Source: Chlamydomonas reinhardtii (Eukaryota; Chlorophyta; Chlorophyceae; Chlamydomonadales; Chlamydomonadaceae). Taken from it: 64,000 nucleotides of DNA. How positions within the stretch are numbered: the stretch's first letter is position 1; the number at the start of each line of letters is the position of its first letter. This document shows, piece by piece, positions 1 through 12,184 of this stretch. The notes below the pieces were generated by a model. It did not search any database. It was not told the DNA's origin and saw only the letters and a list, made by a program, of their open reading frames with translations. The translations under genes and the position numbers were made by a program. The stretch spans positions 2,932,580 to 2,996,579 of the forward strand of contig NC_057006.1 of the NCBI RefSeq assembly GCF_000002595.2. Reading direction: 5' to 3'.

Positions 1-89
1 TACTGGGCGCTTTTATGGCTGTGGCTCGACCGGTCACACACGCATCGGTGCCCACTCCTGACACTCTCCTTCCCCGAAACCCCCCTCAG

Positions 90-961
90 GGATATGAGTC
101 CCGAGTCAGACGAAGACGCGGGCGCCAAGACCGCCAAGAAGCGCACCCGCCACGACGTCAACCCTTCCGACGGCTCCGCCTCCGGCGCCAAGGGGGCCGT
201 AAAGCTGCCGCCGCGGCTGTACCTGAACCAGTTCGTGTCGTCGCGCCTGGTGTGGAGGGAGATGGGCCTGGCGGTTACCATGGAGGCGGATGGCTTCGCG
301 CCGGGTGCGTGCGTCCGCATGCGCGCTCGGGTCCCTTTGTGCATGCGTGCATGGGTGCAACTGTGCATGGATGGGTGCATGGGTGCGCGCGCAAGTGTCT
401 TGCACTGGGGCCCGCCTGCTCGTATTCACCAGAACGCATGATTCCTAGCAGAACATTGTTGCGACGGACTGCAAGCGCCCGGCTGATAAACCCTCCGTCG
501 CCCGCAGGCCCGGCCATCACCGCAAAACTTCGCGTCGCGCAGCTTTCCGCCGCCGAGCTCGCCGCGCACGCCGCCGCCACGCCCTCCTCCGCCGCCGCCG
601 CCGCCGCCGCCAAGTCCAAGGCCTCCTCCACCACCGCCTCTGGCCCCACAGACGGCGTGTTCACACTCATGCTGCGCATCCCCGCCTGGGCTCGCGACGG
701 CGGCGTGCTGCTGGAGCTGAACGGCCAGGCCTTCAACGGCTGCCCCGGCGCGCCGCTGCCAGACTCGTACTGCAGGATCACCAGGTGGGTTGGGGCGGGG
801 GGCGGGGGGCGGGGGGCGGAGGCTAGCGGGGGGCGGCTGGGCAGCTGGGCAGCTCGCAACGTGGCCAGTTGTTGTTTGGGGCCATCACTTGCCACTGCGG
901 TTGTGTTCTGACGCGGCGGCTTGCATGTCCCTTGACGTCGCATGCGCTGTCTATCGGGTAT

Positions 962-1027
<66 letters not shown>

Positions 1028-2378
1028 GGCGCATGCAACGTTGTCCCTCCTCCTGTCCACGCACAGGAAGTGGCAGGCACGCGATGTGCTGTCGGTCCGC
1101 GTGGCACTGCGCTGGTGGTTCTCGCCAGCCCAGGACGCGCGGGAGGAGTACCGGTCTCTTAAGGTGAACAGCCGCGAGGGCGATGGGGACTGGGACTGCG
1201 TTTGAGAGCGCTAGGCTGTTGCTGGCTGCTGTGTGAACCCTTCATTCATGCGGGCCTCTTTCTCCCTCCCCCCCACCGCTGTCAACTGGCTAGCTAGTCC
1301 CACGCGTTGTTTCCCCCTGCCTCCGCACCCTTCACCACACACGCCCTCGCTCACTCATGGCAGGCTGTGATGATGGGCCCCTACATGATGGTGGGTGTGA
1401 GCCACGACGACTACACAGTGGGGCTGCCCGCCGCCGACGCGCACGGCCGCGGGCTGGACAGCCGCGGCGGGCCCGCGGGCCACGTGTACCCGCCCGAGGA
1501 GGCGGACGAGCTGGTGTCGGTGCAGGTGGGGGCGGGTGTGTAGAGGTAGGGAGGTGGGGGCGGGTGTGTATAGGTAGGGAGGTTGGGGTGGCGGCGTTGA
1601 TGGAGGGAGGGGTGCAGTGGTGTGGTGGCGTGTGAGTGGGCGTGGATTGCGCTTGCGATGCTTTGTGTGTGTGGCAAGGTGGGGAGGGGTGATGACGATG
1701 CGTGAGGTATGGGGGTGTAGGAGCAGGCTTGGGATCGCAGGCGCACGCGTGCACACGTGAGTTGCACAGTGCTTGGTGAGCCTACATCCCAGGTGTGGCA
1801 TCCGCACGCGCGCGGCTCTTCTCGCTTGCTGACCGCTCACGTTGCTACCTCGCCTTTCCGTGCCTCACACAGGCGGGCTGGAACTCCAGCCTGCACCTTC
1901 GCCACGACGCCCAAATCCTCTACATGTCCGTTCTCGAAGATGGCGGAGACGGCATGGATGCAACCTTCCGCATCGGCCGCGGCTGCCACCACGGCAGCAG
2001 CGGCGGCCGCGGCAGCGGCAAGGGCGCCGGCGGCGCGGCTGGCGGCGGCGGCGGCGGCGCGGCGGCTGGCGGCGGCGCCTCCATGCACCACGCGGCGCTG
2101 TCTCTCCTGCACGGCAGCGAAGATGCGGATGGGTCGTCTGGACACAGGTGTGCGCCTAAAACAGCGCCGCATGCGTGCACTGGTATCAAGCCTTGCAGCT
2201 CGCTCTGCTGCCCCTCCCCGCTCCACCCCGACCCGATTGAGCGTAGTCCCCCCTCCCACACACACACACACACACAATCATCCTTGCACCCCCCCGTGTA
2301 CCTTTGTATTTGGCTACGACTTCACTTCGTAAACTTATTGCATGTAACCCCCCCGTTTAGCTTGGTTTGGTAGCCCCC

Positions 2379-2417
<39 letters not shown>

Positions 2418-3715
2418 CACCTGACTCTCTAGGGCTTCGCATTGACTAAGTTTCCCTACGCAAACCCGCCTTCCGCGCCCCCACCCCCACCCACCTCACA
2501 CTCGCAGTCACGGCTCTCTGGCTGGCGCGTTCAGCAGCCTTCGCTCCATGATGCGGCTGGGTGCGGCCGACTCGGGCAGCGCGCTGAGCCTGGAGGCCAT
2601 GAGCTACCCCAACCACTACCTGGCGCACGACCACACAGACGTCATCGTGCTGCAGCCGGTGAGGATGAGAGGCGCTAAGATGCAGCAGCGGGATGTGCTA
2701 GCGGTGGTGGCAGGGGTGACTGGGTACGGAGTGGTGCCGAGTGCCTGCATAGCTTGAACCAGGGGAGGATTGAACTGGGCATCGATCATGCAAAGCCATG
2801 GCGCGCGGCTCGGTTCCCTTCTTCCCTTGTGCTCTCTGACGCGCGCGCTCACAAACACACACACACACACACACACGCGTCACAGGGCCCCCCGCGCGAG
2901 GACGCCTCCCACCCCTTCGCGCCCTGCTCCCGCGCCATGTGGATGATGCGGCCTGGCCTGGACGGCGCCGCCGACACCGTGTCGTTCGAGGCGGTGGCGC
3001 GGCCGGGCTGGTTCGTCACAGCGGCCAGGCCCCCCGGCGAGTCCGCCGCCGCCGCCAAGGACAGCCCCGTCACGTGCGTGGACGCAAACGAGGTGGACTG
3101 CACGGCGGCGGTGCCGGACGGCTGCGGCACCAACGCATGTGGGTCTCGCAGTCTGGGAGTTGGGGGTTGGATCTTGGATGGCTGGAATTGGGTTGGGGTT
3201 GGGGTTGGGTTGGGGGCTGGGGCGCTGGGTGAAGCCGCGAGCCGCACTGCCGCCACACGCCCCAGACACGGAGCTGTCGGGCCTATCCCCGTGTACACAC
3301 GCTGCTCGCCTGGCTGCACCAGCACTCGCCACTTCACTGCGCGCTACCGTACCTCTACAACCTCGTCCGCCCAACTCACCCCAACTCCGCCCGACTCTGC
3401 CCCAACTCCGCCCAACGCCACCTGCCCGCCCGCCCACCTGCCTCGCCGCAGTCCTGGCCCGGGTGCTGTGCCGCAAGAGCTGCCGCAGCTGCCTGGGGAC
3501 GGAGCAGGCGCTGAGGCTGAGGCAGCAGGTAGGGGGCACGAGGTAGGGGCGGGTGCAGGTAGGGGGGCGGGTGCAGGTAGGGGGCGGGTGCAGATTCGGG
3601 TGCGGATAGGGGTGCGGGTGCGGGTGCGGGTGCAGCACACGCCCGTCTCATGCCGCCTGTGCAGTGCGCTGTGCCTGGTGTTTCTCCCCACAGTGCCGCC
3701 CCCACCCTCAGCCTA

Positions 3716-3766
<51 letters not shown>

Positions 3767-4360
3767 CGGCAAACACGCACACACACACGCACACACACAT
3801 GCACACACACACACACACACACCGGCACGCACATACACCGGCACACACGCACACACGCACACGCACACCACACCTCCCACAAACTCTCTGAACAGGTGCC
3901 GGGCAGCGCCGTGTACGCCGCCACCGCCTCCTTCCGCCTTGCGCCGCCCGTGCGCCGCGCCTACCCCGCCGGCGCCCACGTGCTTGCCGGCTCCAACCGC
4001 CACTACCTCATCGCCCCGCTAGGCAATCTGGTGGACGAGCGTTACTCGGCGTACTTCAATGTACTGCCGGAAGATGCCGTACCCATGCCCGTACGGAAAA
4101 GTGCTACAGCCGCCGCTACAGCCGCCAAGGTGGAGGGAGATCAGGGGTACGGCATTCGCTCCACTCTCGTGTACCCGCGGATCGATGAGGGCGTGGGGAA
4201 GGATGGCTTTGAGGCGCGGGATGAGGCGGACTGGGGGGAGGTCGAGGAGGAGGGCGGCGCGGGGGAGGATGATGCCGGCAGCGGCGGCGCGGCGGAGGGT
4301 TACGATGACCCCGTGGACCTGGGGTATGAGCAGGACGTGCTTGACACCGCGTCACGGTAG
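90..4360 (+). CDS. GH127 (DUF1680) beta-L-arabinofuranosidase-like protein, 3' part
   Basis: C-terminal part of a glycoside hydrolase family 127 protein; members remove L-arabinofuranose from hydroxyproline-linked arabinosides, a likely job in an alga with an HRGP cell wall. Ten exons: 90-304, 508-784, 1067-1163, 1364-1525, 1873-2147, 2508-2658, 2886-3138, 3452-3528 and 3896-4360 hold phase across GT-AG borders; earlier exons lie outside the window. Family marks are [12 protein letters not shown], then MLRIPAWA followed by an N-G pair and a Y-C-R-I strand, then AVMMGPYMM. Exons from 1873 on ([33 protein letters not shown]) resemble the AbfB-like C-terminal module of plant DUF1680 proteins. 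The catalytic Glu/Cys region would be upstream and is not visible. Stop is TAG at 4358-4360. The family call is firm; substrate is inferred. (Nine exons are listed here; the count of ten assumes at least one upstream.). Confidence 0.8.
964..1026. repeat. (CA)n microsatellite in GH127 intron
   Basis: Pure CA run of about 31 units lying 40 nt before the acceptor of the exon at 1067. It is on the sense strand near the 3' splice site, like most CA runs here. Confidence 0.95.
2381..2414. repeat. (CA)n microsatellite in GH127 intron
   Basis: Pure CA run in intron 2148-2507, in the acceptor half of the intron. A shorter CA run sits at about 2259-2275 in the same intron, and another at 2855-2876 ends 9 nt before the exon at 2886. 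Confidence 0.95.
3721..3875. repeat. Interrupted (CA)n tract in GH127 intron
   Basis: CA-rich tract with CG and GGCA interruptions, about 150 nt, directly before the acceptor of the last GH127 exon at 3896. Confidence 0.9.
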
Positions 4361-4707
4361 CATGGCTGGTGGATATTGTTCCGGTCAAGGAGTCATGGAG
4401 CTATAGCCGCTATAAAATTGAAGGGATGCGTTTGTGCAGTGCGTGCTGTGCTGCGGTCGAATTGACATGAGTGTGCACGTGTGAGTCACGTGTGAAGGGG
4501 CCATCACTCTGATGTTTGTTCATGCGCGAGCAAGGCGAATGCACAGCGACAGCATGTATGCCGCACCTGGTCGCACTGTGCTGCGCTGCCGAGCTGGGCT
4601 GCGGGAGGCAAGGCAGGAGGTAGCCAGGGTCGCAGGCAGTGGCGCGGACACAGGCGGGCAGCAGACGGCTGCAAACCCCGTTTGCCGCCGACGCGCGAAA
4701 TTGCGAT

Positions 4708-4712
4708 TGTAA
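4708..4712 (+). terminator. Probable TGTAA poly(A) signal of the GH127 gene
   Basis: TGTAA is the standard volvocine polyadenylation signal. This copy lies about 350 nt after the stop codon, with no other good candidate nearby. Confidence 0.5.
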
Positions 4713-5007
4713 TTATGAGAGCTCTCGTTCAGGCGTGGGAGGGGGTAGCCGTTCATGTAGAACGAGAATGCCATGGGTGGGGGGCGTGAAAGCAATGCCA
4801 CCGCATGTGAGGCGGTTGAGGCGGGCAAGGCGCCGCGGGCCTGGTGCCGGCCTGTCAGGGTGCCGCGGTAGCTAGCACCCGAGACACTGCCGGCACGGCT
4901 TGGGAAAGGCGCGGTCGCAGCCGAGGAGGCCGATGCGACAAGAATGTGGGTGAGGAAGCCAAGTGCCGTGTGCCGTGGCGAGCAGGTGTCCATGGCTATG
5001 CCGCTAC

Positions 5008-6300
5008 GGGCGCCAGGGGCAGCTTTGCTGACGGAATGAATCAATGAACTACGTTACGGTGTCGTCAATTATTGCGCTAGCCCTAACTGGGGCCCGATGG
5101 AGCCCAGTGGAGCAGTGAGTGCGAGGCAGGTGCTGCGAGGAGGCCGGCGGCGCGAGGGCCCGTGCAGACAAAACTTGGCAACGCGCATGGGTAAGGAGGG
5201 GGAACCCAAAGGTCACTGCCTAACCGAGAACAACACACCGAGCCATACCCGGTCTCTTGTGTGCAGATATACTCGCCAAGTGTGCTTTTGCCGAGGTCCG
5301 ACAGCGAGAGGGTTATCAACTTTGAGTTAAACCCCCCTCTCCAAGACCATGACCTCTTTTTAATGTGGGCCCGGGCCCGGGCCCGGAACCCCTGGTGGCA
5401 TGCGGTTCTGCCGCCAAACTTCGCACGTCCCGAAATGCTCTGCCGCCAAACCCGAAACCTGCTTTCTGATCAGTTTCACAAGCGATGTGAGGCTACCTGC
5501 TCGCCAGGTGTGATGATCAGGGGAGCAGAGGGGAGCGACCCGTGAACTGTACATGCGGTCCCTTCCCAGCACTCCGGGTTGGTTTCGGGCATCCTTTCTG
5601 GTAGTCCCGGCGCCAGCCCGGCCGCCGGCGTCTAGCCCAGCCATCCCAATACAGCAGCCACCTTCCGTCAGCCAGCCATGGGCGCGACCGTCCACAGCGT
5701 TACCGTCGGTTACGAGGTAACATGTGAATTCGCAACTTGCGCTACTGACTGCCTACTCTCGTGCCGCCTGCAAGCCCACTCCGCCTTCCGCTCTGGTCTA
5801 CGTACGCACTAGTTCCGCAACACTCGTCACTCACCCTGCAACACCGTGCCCGTTCGCCTCCTTCTTGTGTCCCCTGTCACCACTCACCACCCTGCAGCCG
5901 TCCCCCCCCCCTCTCCACACGCCTAGTAGAGCACCACTCCACCCGCACCACCAGCGAGTGCCTTTCGCGCTTCCTCCACCCTCCCTTCCCACCAGCTCAC
6001 TGACACCGCACGCACACCACCGCACCCCTCCCCAGTCCCCACCTCTTCCATTAAATCCGCCTCCTCCTCCCCCTCCCTCCCTACACCTTGGACGGCGCCC
6101 ACGCCGCCCTCGCCCGCGCATCCAGCGCCAGCAGCAGCGACCGCATGCCCAGTGCCAGCCCCGCCGCCAGCAGCACCAGCAGCCCAAGCACCACACCCCG
6201 GATGTCGGATGAGCGCGTGCCGCCACTCCTGCCGCTTCCGGTCCGCCTCCTTCTTCACCACCAGCGCTTCGCGCTCCGCACGCGTCAACTTTTCGACCAG
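5008..6300. repeat. Segmental duplication, copy A
   Basis: The stretch is homologous to copy B at 7441-8790 in the same orientation. Shared blocks include one around 5060-5250 (near-identical to 7790-7980), 5400-5515 (to 8155-8285) and 6081-6294 (to 8586-8780). The copies differ by substitutions and by extra sequence in copy B (about 7465-7625 and 7660-7780). I see no transposon ends or open frame that would explain it as a mobile element; a tandem segmental duplication fits better. No gene other than the broken tail at 6081-6294 is supported here. Confidence 0.8.
6081..6294 (-). pseudogene. Duplicated broken tail of the NF-X1-like gene
   Basis: The minus strand repeats the last part of the NF-X1-like gene's final exon (8586-8790): the basic stretch KLTRAEREAL and the coding DNA of the C-terminal membrane helix are both present. 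A 7-nt insertion after the RHALIR codons (near 6200) shifts the frame, so the helix is no longer encoded in frame with the basic stretch. The 5' side of the exon and all zinc-finger exons are absent. It is part of copy A of the segmental duplication and is read as a non-functional gene fragment. Confidence 0.75.
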
Positions 6301-7440
6301 CCGGATCGAGGACGCACTGGCAAACACTGACACACTCCCAGCATCCAGCGCGCATCTTGGTAGCGGGGGGGGGGCGCGGGAAAGGCCACGTGGAGGAGGA
6401 GAGCGCAGCGCCGCCCAAGAAGCGGCGCAAGCACGCAGGCTGCGGAGCCGGCTGGTGTCTAGGTAGCGGTCCGCGGTGGGGCTGGCAGGGCATGCGTAGC
6501 GGCATGAGCAGTAGTGCGGCTGTTGACAACTGTGCTGCGTCTGGCTGCGGTTGGCTCTGCTGTGGCATCGCGATTGCTGGGCACCTGGTTTGGCTACGTG
6601 CCTGTGGAAACCGACCCCGGCTATGTCCGGGCGATGAGGTTGTTCGGCCTCAGACTGTGGAGGGGCTCAGCCCCTTTTCCCGTGACCGGGGAACACTTGT
6701 TCTCAGGAGTTCGAGCGTGCGCTAGAGGTGTTCGAGCTACATGTAGCAGATCTAACAAGCGGCGTCCCAAGGCAGGCACCGGTGCCACACGCCTCGACGA
6801 GGCACAGACCGCCGCACCCGCGGCGGAGAGGCGGCCCCACGACCGCGAAGCGCTGCGGGTCCAGGTGGAGGAGCAGCGTGCTGCGCTTGAAGCCGTCAAA
6901 CGCTCCCTTGCCCGCGTAGGGGATGCGGCCGCCGTGGACGAGAGCAAGATCCTGCTGAAGTCTGTCAGAGGCGAGCTGCTAGAGCGCACCCGGGCGTCCG
7001 GGAACCCAGAGGCGGTTGCTAGCACGAGTGGGACGTCGGTGAGCGGACGCTATGTCCGTGCGTGGCAATCGGCAGGGCGGGAGGTGTGGAACGCCGTGGT
7101 GATGGTGACGCCCCAGTCCGCAGCACAGGTGTGGTGGTGGCGCCTTACCTGACGTCCGTAGGGTGTGCACTGCGCAAGGAGCAACTCGGAGCTTTCGAAG
7201 GGTTTCGAGCAGCAGGGCTGAAGCCCCGATGGAAGGGAGGGGCGGCCAAGGCACCTAATCACCTAGGCTGATGGGCTAGCAGTTGACGTAGATGGGATTG
7301 AGTAGTCAGTCGAGCACCGTTGCACGAAGTGAGTTTCCTGGCGTTATAAGGGCCCACCGGCCCGGGCCACTGGTACTGACGGGGACAGGATAGCACGTAT
7401 GCTCGTGCACACCACCTTGTAACCAACAACAACATGCCGC
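6301..7440. other. Spacer between duplicated segments, no supported gene
   Basis: About 1.1 kb between the two copies. A plus-strand open frame of 212 codons (6514-7152) has a charged, Ala/Arg-rich middle that could form a short coiled coil, but it has no recognisable domain and no clear splice context. I do not call it a gene. Confidence 0.4.
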
Positions 7441-8790
7441 TACGGGCGCCAGGGGCAGCTCTGCTCGTGATGGAACATGGCAAGGGGCAGGAAAGCGTAG
7501 TCCCGATGTGTGTGGCTCCCACCCGTGCCCACATAAATGCGTAGCAAGAAGGGACAAGGCATTGGTGCGTCGTTCGCGCGCTGTTACTGTACCGACGGTA
7601 GCTGGCAGGTTGTGTCGATGTTGGCAGCTCTGCTGACGAAATAAACTACGTTACGATGCGAGGCGATGTGAGGCGTCCGTAAACGTGGCGGCTTCCATGA
7701 AGGACAATCTCCCAAGGGGTTTTGGTGCCGTCGCGTGGGCGCCTCCCTGGGGACACGCTTTTTCCTGGAGTGGGACCCGCTTGGTTACGGTATCGTCAAT
7801 TATTGCGCTAGGCCCAACTGGGGCCCGATGGAGCCCAGTGGAGCAGTGAGTGCGAGGCAGGTGCTGCGGGGAGGCCGGCGGCGCGAGGGCCCGTGCAGAC
7901 AAAACTAGGCAACGCCCATGGGTAAGGAGGGGGAACCCATGGGTCACTGCCTAACCGAGAACAACACCCCGAGCCATACCTCCTCTCGGGTCTGCACTTA
8001 TACTTGCCATTTTCCTCCTCTGGACGAGGTCCGACCGGGATTGAGGTTTATCAACAACGCACTGCCGTTAAGCCCACAACCTCTCCCCACAGTACGACCT
8101 CATATTTGCTGTGGGCCCTGGCCCAGACCCCCGGTGCCATTTCGCTCTGCCACCAAACTTCGCTGATGCACGTTCCGCAATGCTCTGCCGCCAAACCTGC
8201 ATGCAGCCCGGCCATCAGCTTTCGATACCTGCTGTGCGATCACGTCTCACAAGCGACGTGAGGCTAGCTGCTCGCCAGGTGTGATGGAACGACACATAAA
8301 AAAACCCGGGAAGGGATCGCCTGTACGGTACTACTAAGAGCGGCACTCATCCTGCAACACCGTGCCTGGTCGCTGTGTCTCCTGTCACCACCCTGCAGCT
8401 GTCTCATCACCCCCCTCCAAACACACCAGGTTCAGCACCACTCCACCCGCACCACCAGCGCCTGTCGCGCTCCCTCCACCCTCCCTTGCCACCAGCTCAC
8501 TGACACCGCACACACACCACCACACCCCTCCCCAGTCCCCACCTCTTCCACCAAATCCGCCTCGCCTCCCCCTCCCCCTCCCTCCCTACACCTTGGACGG
8601 CGCCCACGCCGCCCTCGCCCGCGCATCCAGCGCCAGCAGCAGCGACCGCATGCCCAGTGCCAGCGCCGCCGCCAGCAGCACCAGCAGCCCAAGCACCACA
8701 CCCCGGATGAGCGCGTGCCGCCACTCCTGCCGCTTCCGGTCCGCCTCCTTCTTCGCCGCCAGCGCTTCGCGCTCCGCACGCGTCAGCTTG
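7441..8790. repeat. Segmental duplication, copy B
   Basis: This is the intact partner of copy A (5008-6300). Its right end includes the real 3' end of the NF-X1-like gene, so copy A probably arose by duplication of this 3' flank. Between 7441 and 8585 nothing else looks coding; the stretch should be 3' flank of the zinc-finger gene. Confidence 0.8.
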
Positions 8791-11700
8791 CCCTGCTTCT
8801 TGTCCCCGGCGGCGGCGCCGGCACCAGCAGCAGCCGCTGCCGCGGCCGCCGTGGTGCCCGCCGCCGCCGCCGCCGCCACAGCCTCTTCGCCGACCGAGTC
8901 GACGCTTGCAGATGTGGTCAAGGCTCCGGTGCTACCCTTAGCGCCAGCCTTGCCAGTGGTGGCGGTGCCGCCCGCCACCGCGCCCTTGGCGCGGGCCTTC
9001 TCGCATTCGGCGTCGCAGGGCAGCAGGCGGGGCGCGTGGGCCGAGTCGTCGTACACGCTGCAATCGAGGCAAGCAGGGCGCGCACAGGAACACGGAGGTC
9101 AGGCAGGGGAGGGCAAGGAAGTCTTGATCACTGAACAACGCAGGTTGGGGCCGCGGTGCTGTGCTGAGAAGCTGGCGTTCATCAAGGGGGCAAGCACAAA
9201 CGCATGCACACGCTCCACGTCAGCGCGCTCTCCCTCTTCTCGCCCCTCTCTCTCTCGATCGCCCTCTGTCCCTCTGTCCCTCTGTCCCTCTCTCCTTCTC
9301 TCCCCATCGTCCCCTCTACCTCTCTCTCCCCATCTCCCTCCCTCTTCCCCCCTCACCGCGGGCGGCCCGACGCCACCAGCGCCGCCTGCACCTCGCTGCA
9401 CCGCCACTTGGCGCGGCGCTTGGCGGGGCAGGCGCAGCGCACCGACACCTCGGCGGCGCAGGCGGAGGGGTCGGGGCAGGCGCCGGCGTGGCACAGCGCC
9501 CTGCGGTAGGGGGCGAGTGAGGGAGTACATTCATGATTAATTAAGGCGGGGGTTGCATTCATGATTAGTTAAGTGGTAGACGGGAGGGGGGGAGTGGGGG
9601 TAGTAGGAAGTAGTAGCCCGAGGGGGGTCACATTCATGATTAATTAAGGGGGGAGGAGTGGGCGCGGGTAGGAAGGTGCAGGTGAGAAAGGGTGGGTGAC
9701 GGTGAGAGAGACCATGCGGTTGTCCTCAGCCGTGTGGAGAGCGGTGGGGGCTGCGGTGGTGGCAGACGGAGCCGGCAACGTGGGTGTCCGTGCAGGCACG
9801 AGGGACCTGGCATTGGTGTGACGGTTCCCACAAATGTGGCAAACCGCATTCAAAAGGCTGCTGACTCACTTGCAAGGGTGCGGGCAGTAGGGCAGCTGCC
9901 TGTGGCATGGCTTGCCGCACGACAGCGCCGCCGCCGAGCCGCCGGCCGCCACCGCCGCCGCCGCCGCGCCCAGCTCCGCGCAGGCCACCGCCAGCGTGGA
10001 TTTGCCGCACATGCAGCCGTGCCGTATCGGAGCCTCGCAGCGCGGGCAGGGGCCGCGGTGGCACGCCAACGGGCAGGCGTGCGCGCAGCCGGCGGGACGC
10101 GGCCGGTCGCAGCGCGACTCGCACTGGCGGCAGGGGCGCGGGAGCGAGGGGTCGGCGGCGGCGGCGCCGCCGGCCGCGGCGGCGGCGGCGGCGCGCGCGA
10201 TGGTGATTGGGTCGTATGCGACGGCGTGGCAGGGCAGCGCGCAGGAGTGGTTGCCGCAGCTGAGCGGGCGGCCGCAGGCGGCGCCGCAGGCGAAGGGGCG
10301 CGCGGAGGCGCAGGGCAGGTCGAGCCTGGTGTGGCCGCCCACGCAGGCCACCTGTGTGTGGGCACAGGGTGTAGGCGGCATCGTGTGTTGATGGTGAAAC
10401 GGTGGCGGCGGCATCGTGTGTTGACGGTGAATGGTAACATCGATCTGGTTGGGTAAAGCGGAGCGCAGCTTCGCACGGCGCGCCCATGCATCTGTTCCCC
10501 CAATCTTCCTGATCGCAGCGGCCGTGTGTGACTGTACGGCAGCAGCAGCAGCAGCTTCTGCTGCGACCCGGAAGACCCGTCCTTTTGTGCCCCCGAGTCC
10601 GAGATGCATACCATACCGCGCGCAGCAAATCTCCTCCCCAACCTCTCCCCCTCCTCCCCCGCTCACACCCAAAACACACACGCACGCACCTGCTGCCGCA
10701 CGGAGCAGGGCGGGCAGGTGCTGGGCATCTGCCCGGACGCCGCCGCCGCCGCCAGCATCTGCGCCGCCAGGCTGGCCGGCGCCGCCACCGCCGCCGCCGC
10801 CGCCACCTCCACTGCCGCCGCCGCATTCAGTTTCTTCTTACTGTTACCCGCACTGACGGCTCCGTCGCTGCCAGCGGCGGCGGCCGCCGCCGCCGCCGCC
10901 GCCGCCGCCACTGACGGCGCCTTCGGCGCCGCCGGCTTCACGAAGTCAGGCACGGGCGGCGGCGGCGGGTCGTGGCACCCGGGCACGGAGCAGGCGTGGC
11001 CGCATTCCAGCGGCGTGGCGCAGGGCTGCGGGCAGGGCGGGCAGGGCCCGAAGTGGCAGCGGTGGCGCGGCAGCGAGGGCGCGTGCCGGCACAGGCGCGG
11101 CACGGCGCAGGGCGCGGCGCAGTGCGGCGGCTCGGCCTTGTCCTCGGCGCCGCAGGGCAGGGTGCAGGAGGCGCGGCCGCAGGCACACGTCACGGTGCTG
11201 CTCAGCGGGCAGGGCCTGCGGAGGGGGCAGAAGAAGCAAAAAGTCAAGAAGCAAAAGAATGGCAGATTGTGTGTGTGTGCGTCTGTTTGTGTTTTTGTAG
11301 CCTGTTCACGTGCACGTGATGGGTCAGGCAGCAGCAGTAGGTCGGGCTGGTAGGTGCCGCAAATGAAACCCGCGAGATGTCGCCTCAGCCGCTGGCGAGC
11401 TGTAGGCTATCCGCGCACACCTGCAGGGCCCGCTGTGGCAGGGCGCGGGGCAGCGGTGGTTGCGGCACTTGAGCCAGCGGCCGCACACCTCCTCGCACGG
11501 CGGGCAGTTGCCGTCGCAGCAGCGGCGCTTGCAGGGGTGGCGGCCGCACGCGCGCATGTCGTTGCAGCGCCGCTCGCACGTGAACTCCTGCGGGCGGCGT
11601 TTTGGTTGTTACTGCAAGAGCTCCGGTGGCTCAGTGTGGCGAGCTAGCAGCCGAGGTTGCTCTACCTCCAACGTTAACCAACTGCGCCCTATACCATCAC

Positions 11701-12110
11701 ATAGCGCGGACACGCATATGCCACGCACGCGCTCCCTGGCTGACAAACCCACCTCCGACACCCACACCCACTCCACCCAACCCCACTCACCGCCCCCCCA
11801 CTGCTGGACTTCACGGACATCGGCAACAACGCGTCTGCTATACTACCGTTCCTGGCTGCACCTTCACTTCTTTTTGCTCATGAATGCAACTCCCCCCCAA
11901 AACACATCCAGTCTCCCACCTGGAAGCACAGCACCTCCTTCTGGCTCTTGCCGCAGCGGCAGCTCTTCACGGCGGGCCCACGGCACTGCGCGCTGCACTC
12001 GCCCTGGTGGCAGCGGTCGGCGCAGGTGTGCACGCCGCAGGGCAGCAGCTTGCCGCACGTGGCACCGCAGCTGGGCACCTTGTCCGTGCAGCCTGTGTGC
12101 AGGCGGGCGG

Positions 12111-12184
<74 letters not shown>

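Noticed and set aside
964-1026. Poly-Thr/His or Val/Cys repeat proteins from CA/GT runs
   Set aside because: They are translations of intronic microsatellites; genes in other frames explain the locus.
6514-7152. 212-codon plus-strand open frame between the duplicated segments
   Set aside because: No domain, no splice or start context, and GC-rich DNA readily gives open frames of this size; kept only as a remark.
10828-10925. Poly-Ala coding runs as evidence of transposons or repeats expansions
   Set aside because: Ala/Gly runs are general in coding exons of this genome and no element ends are present.
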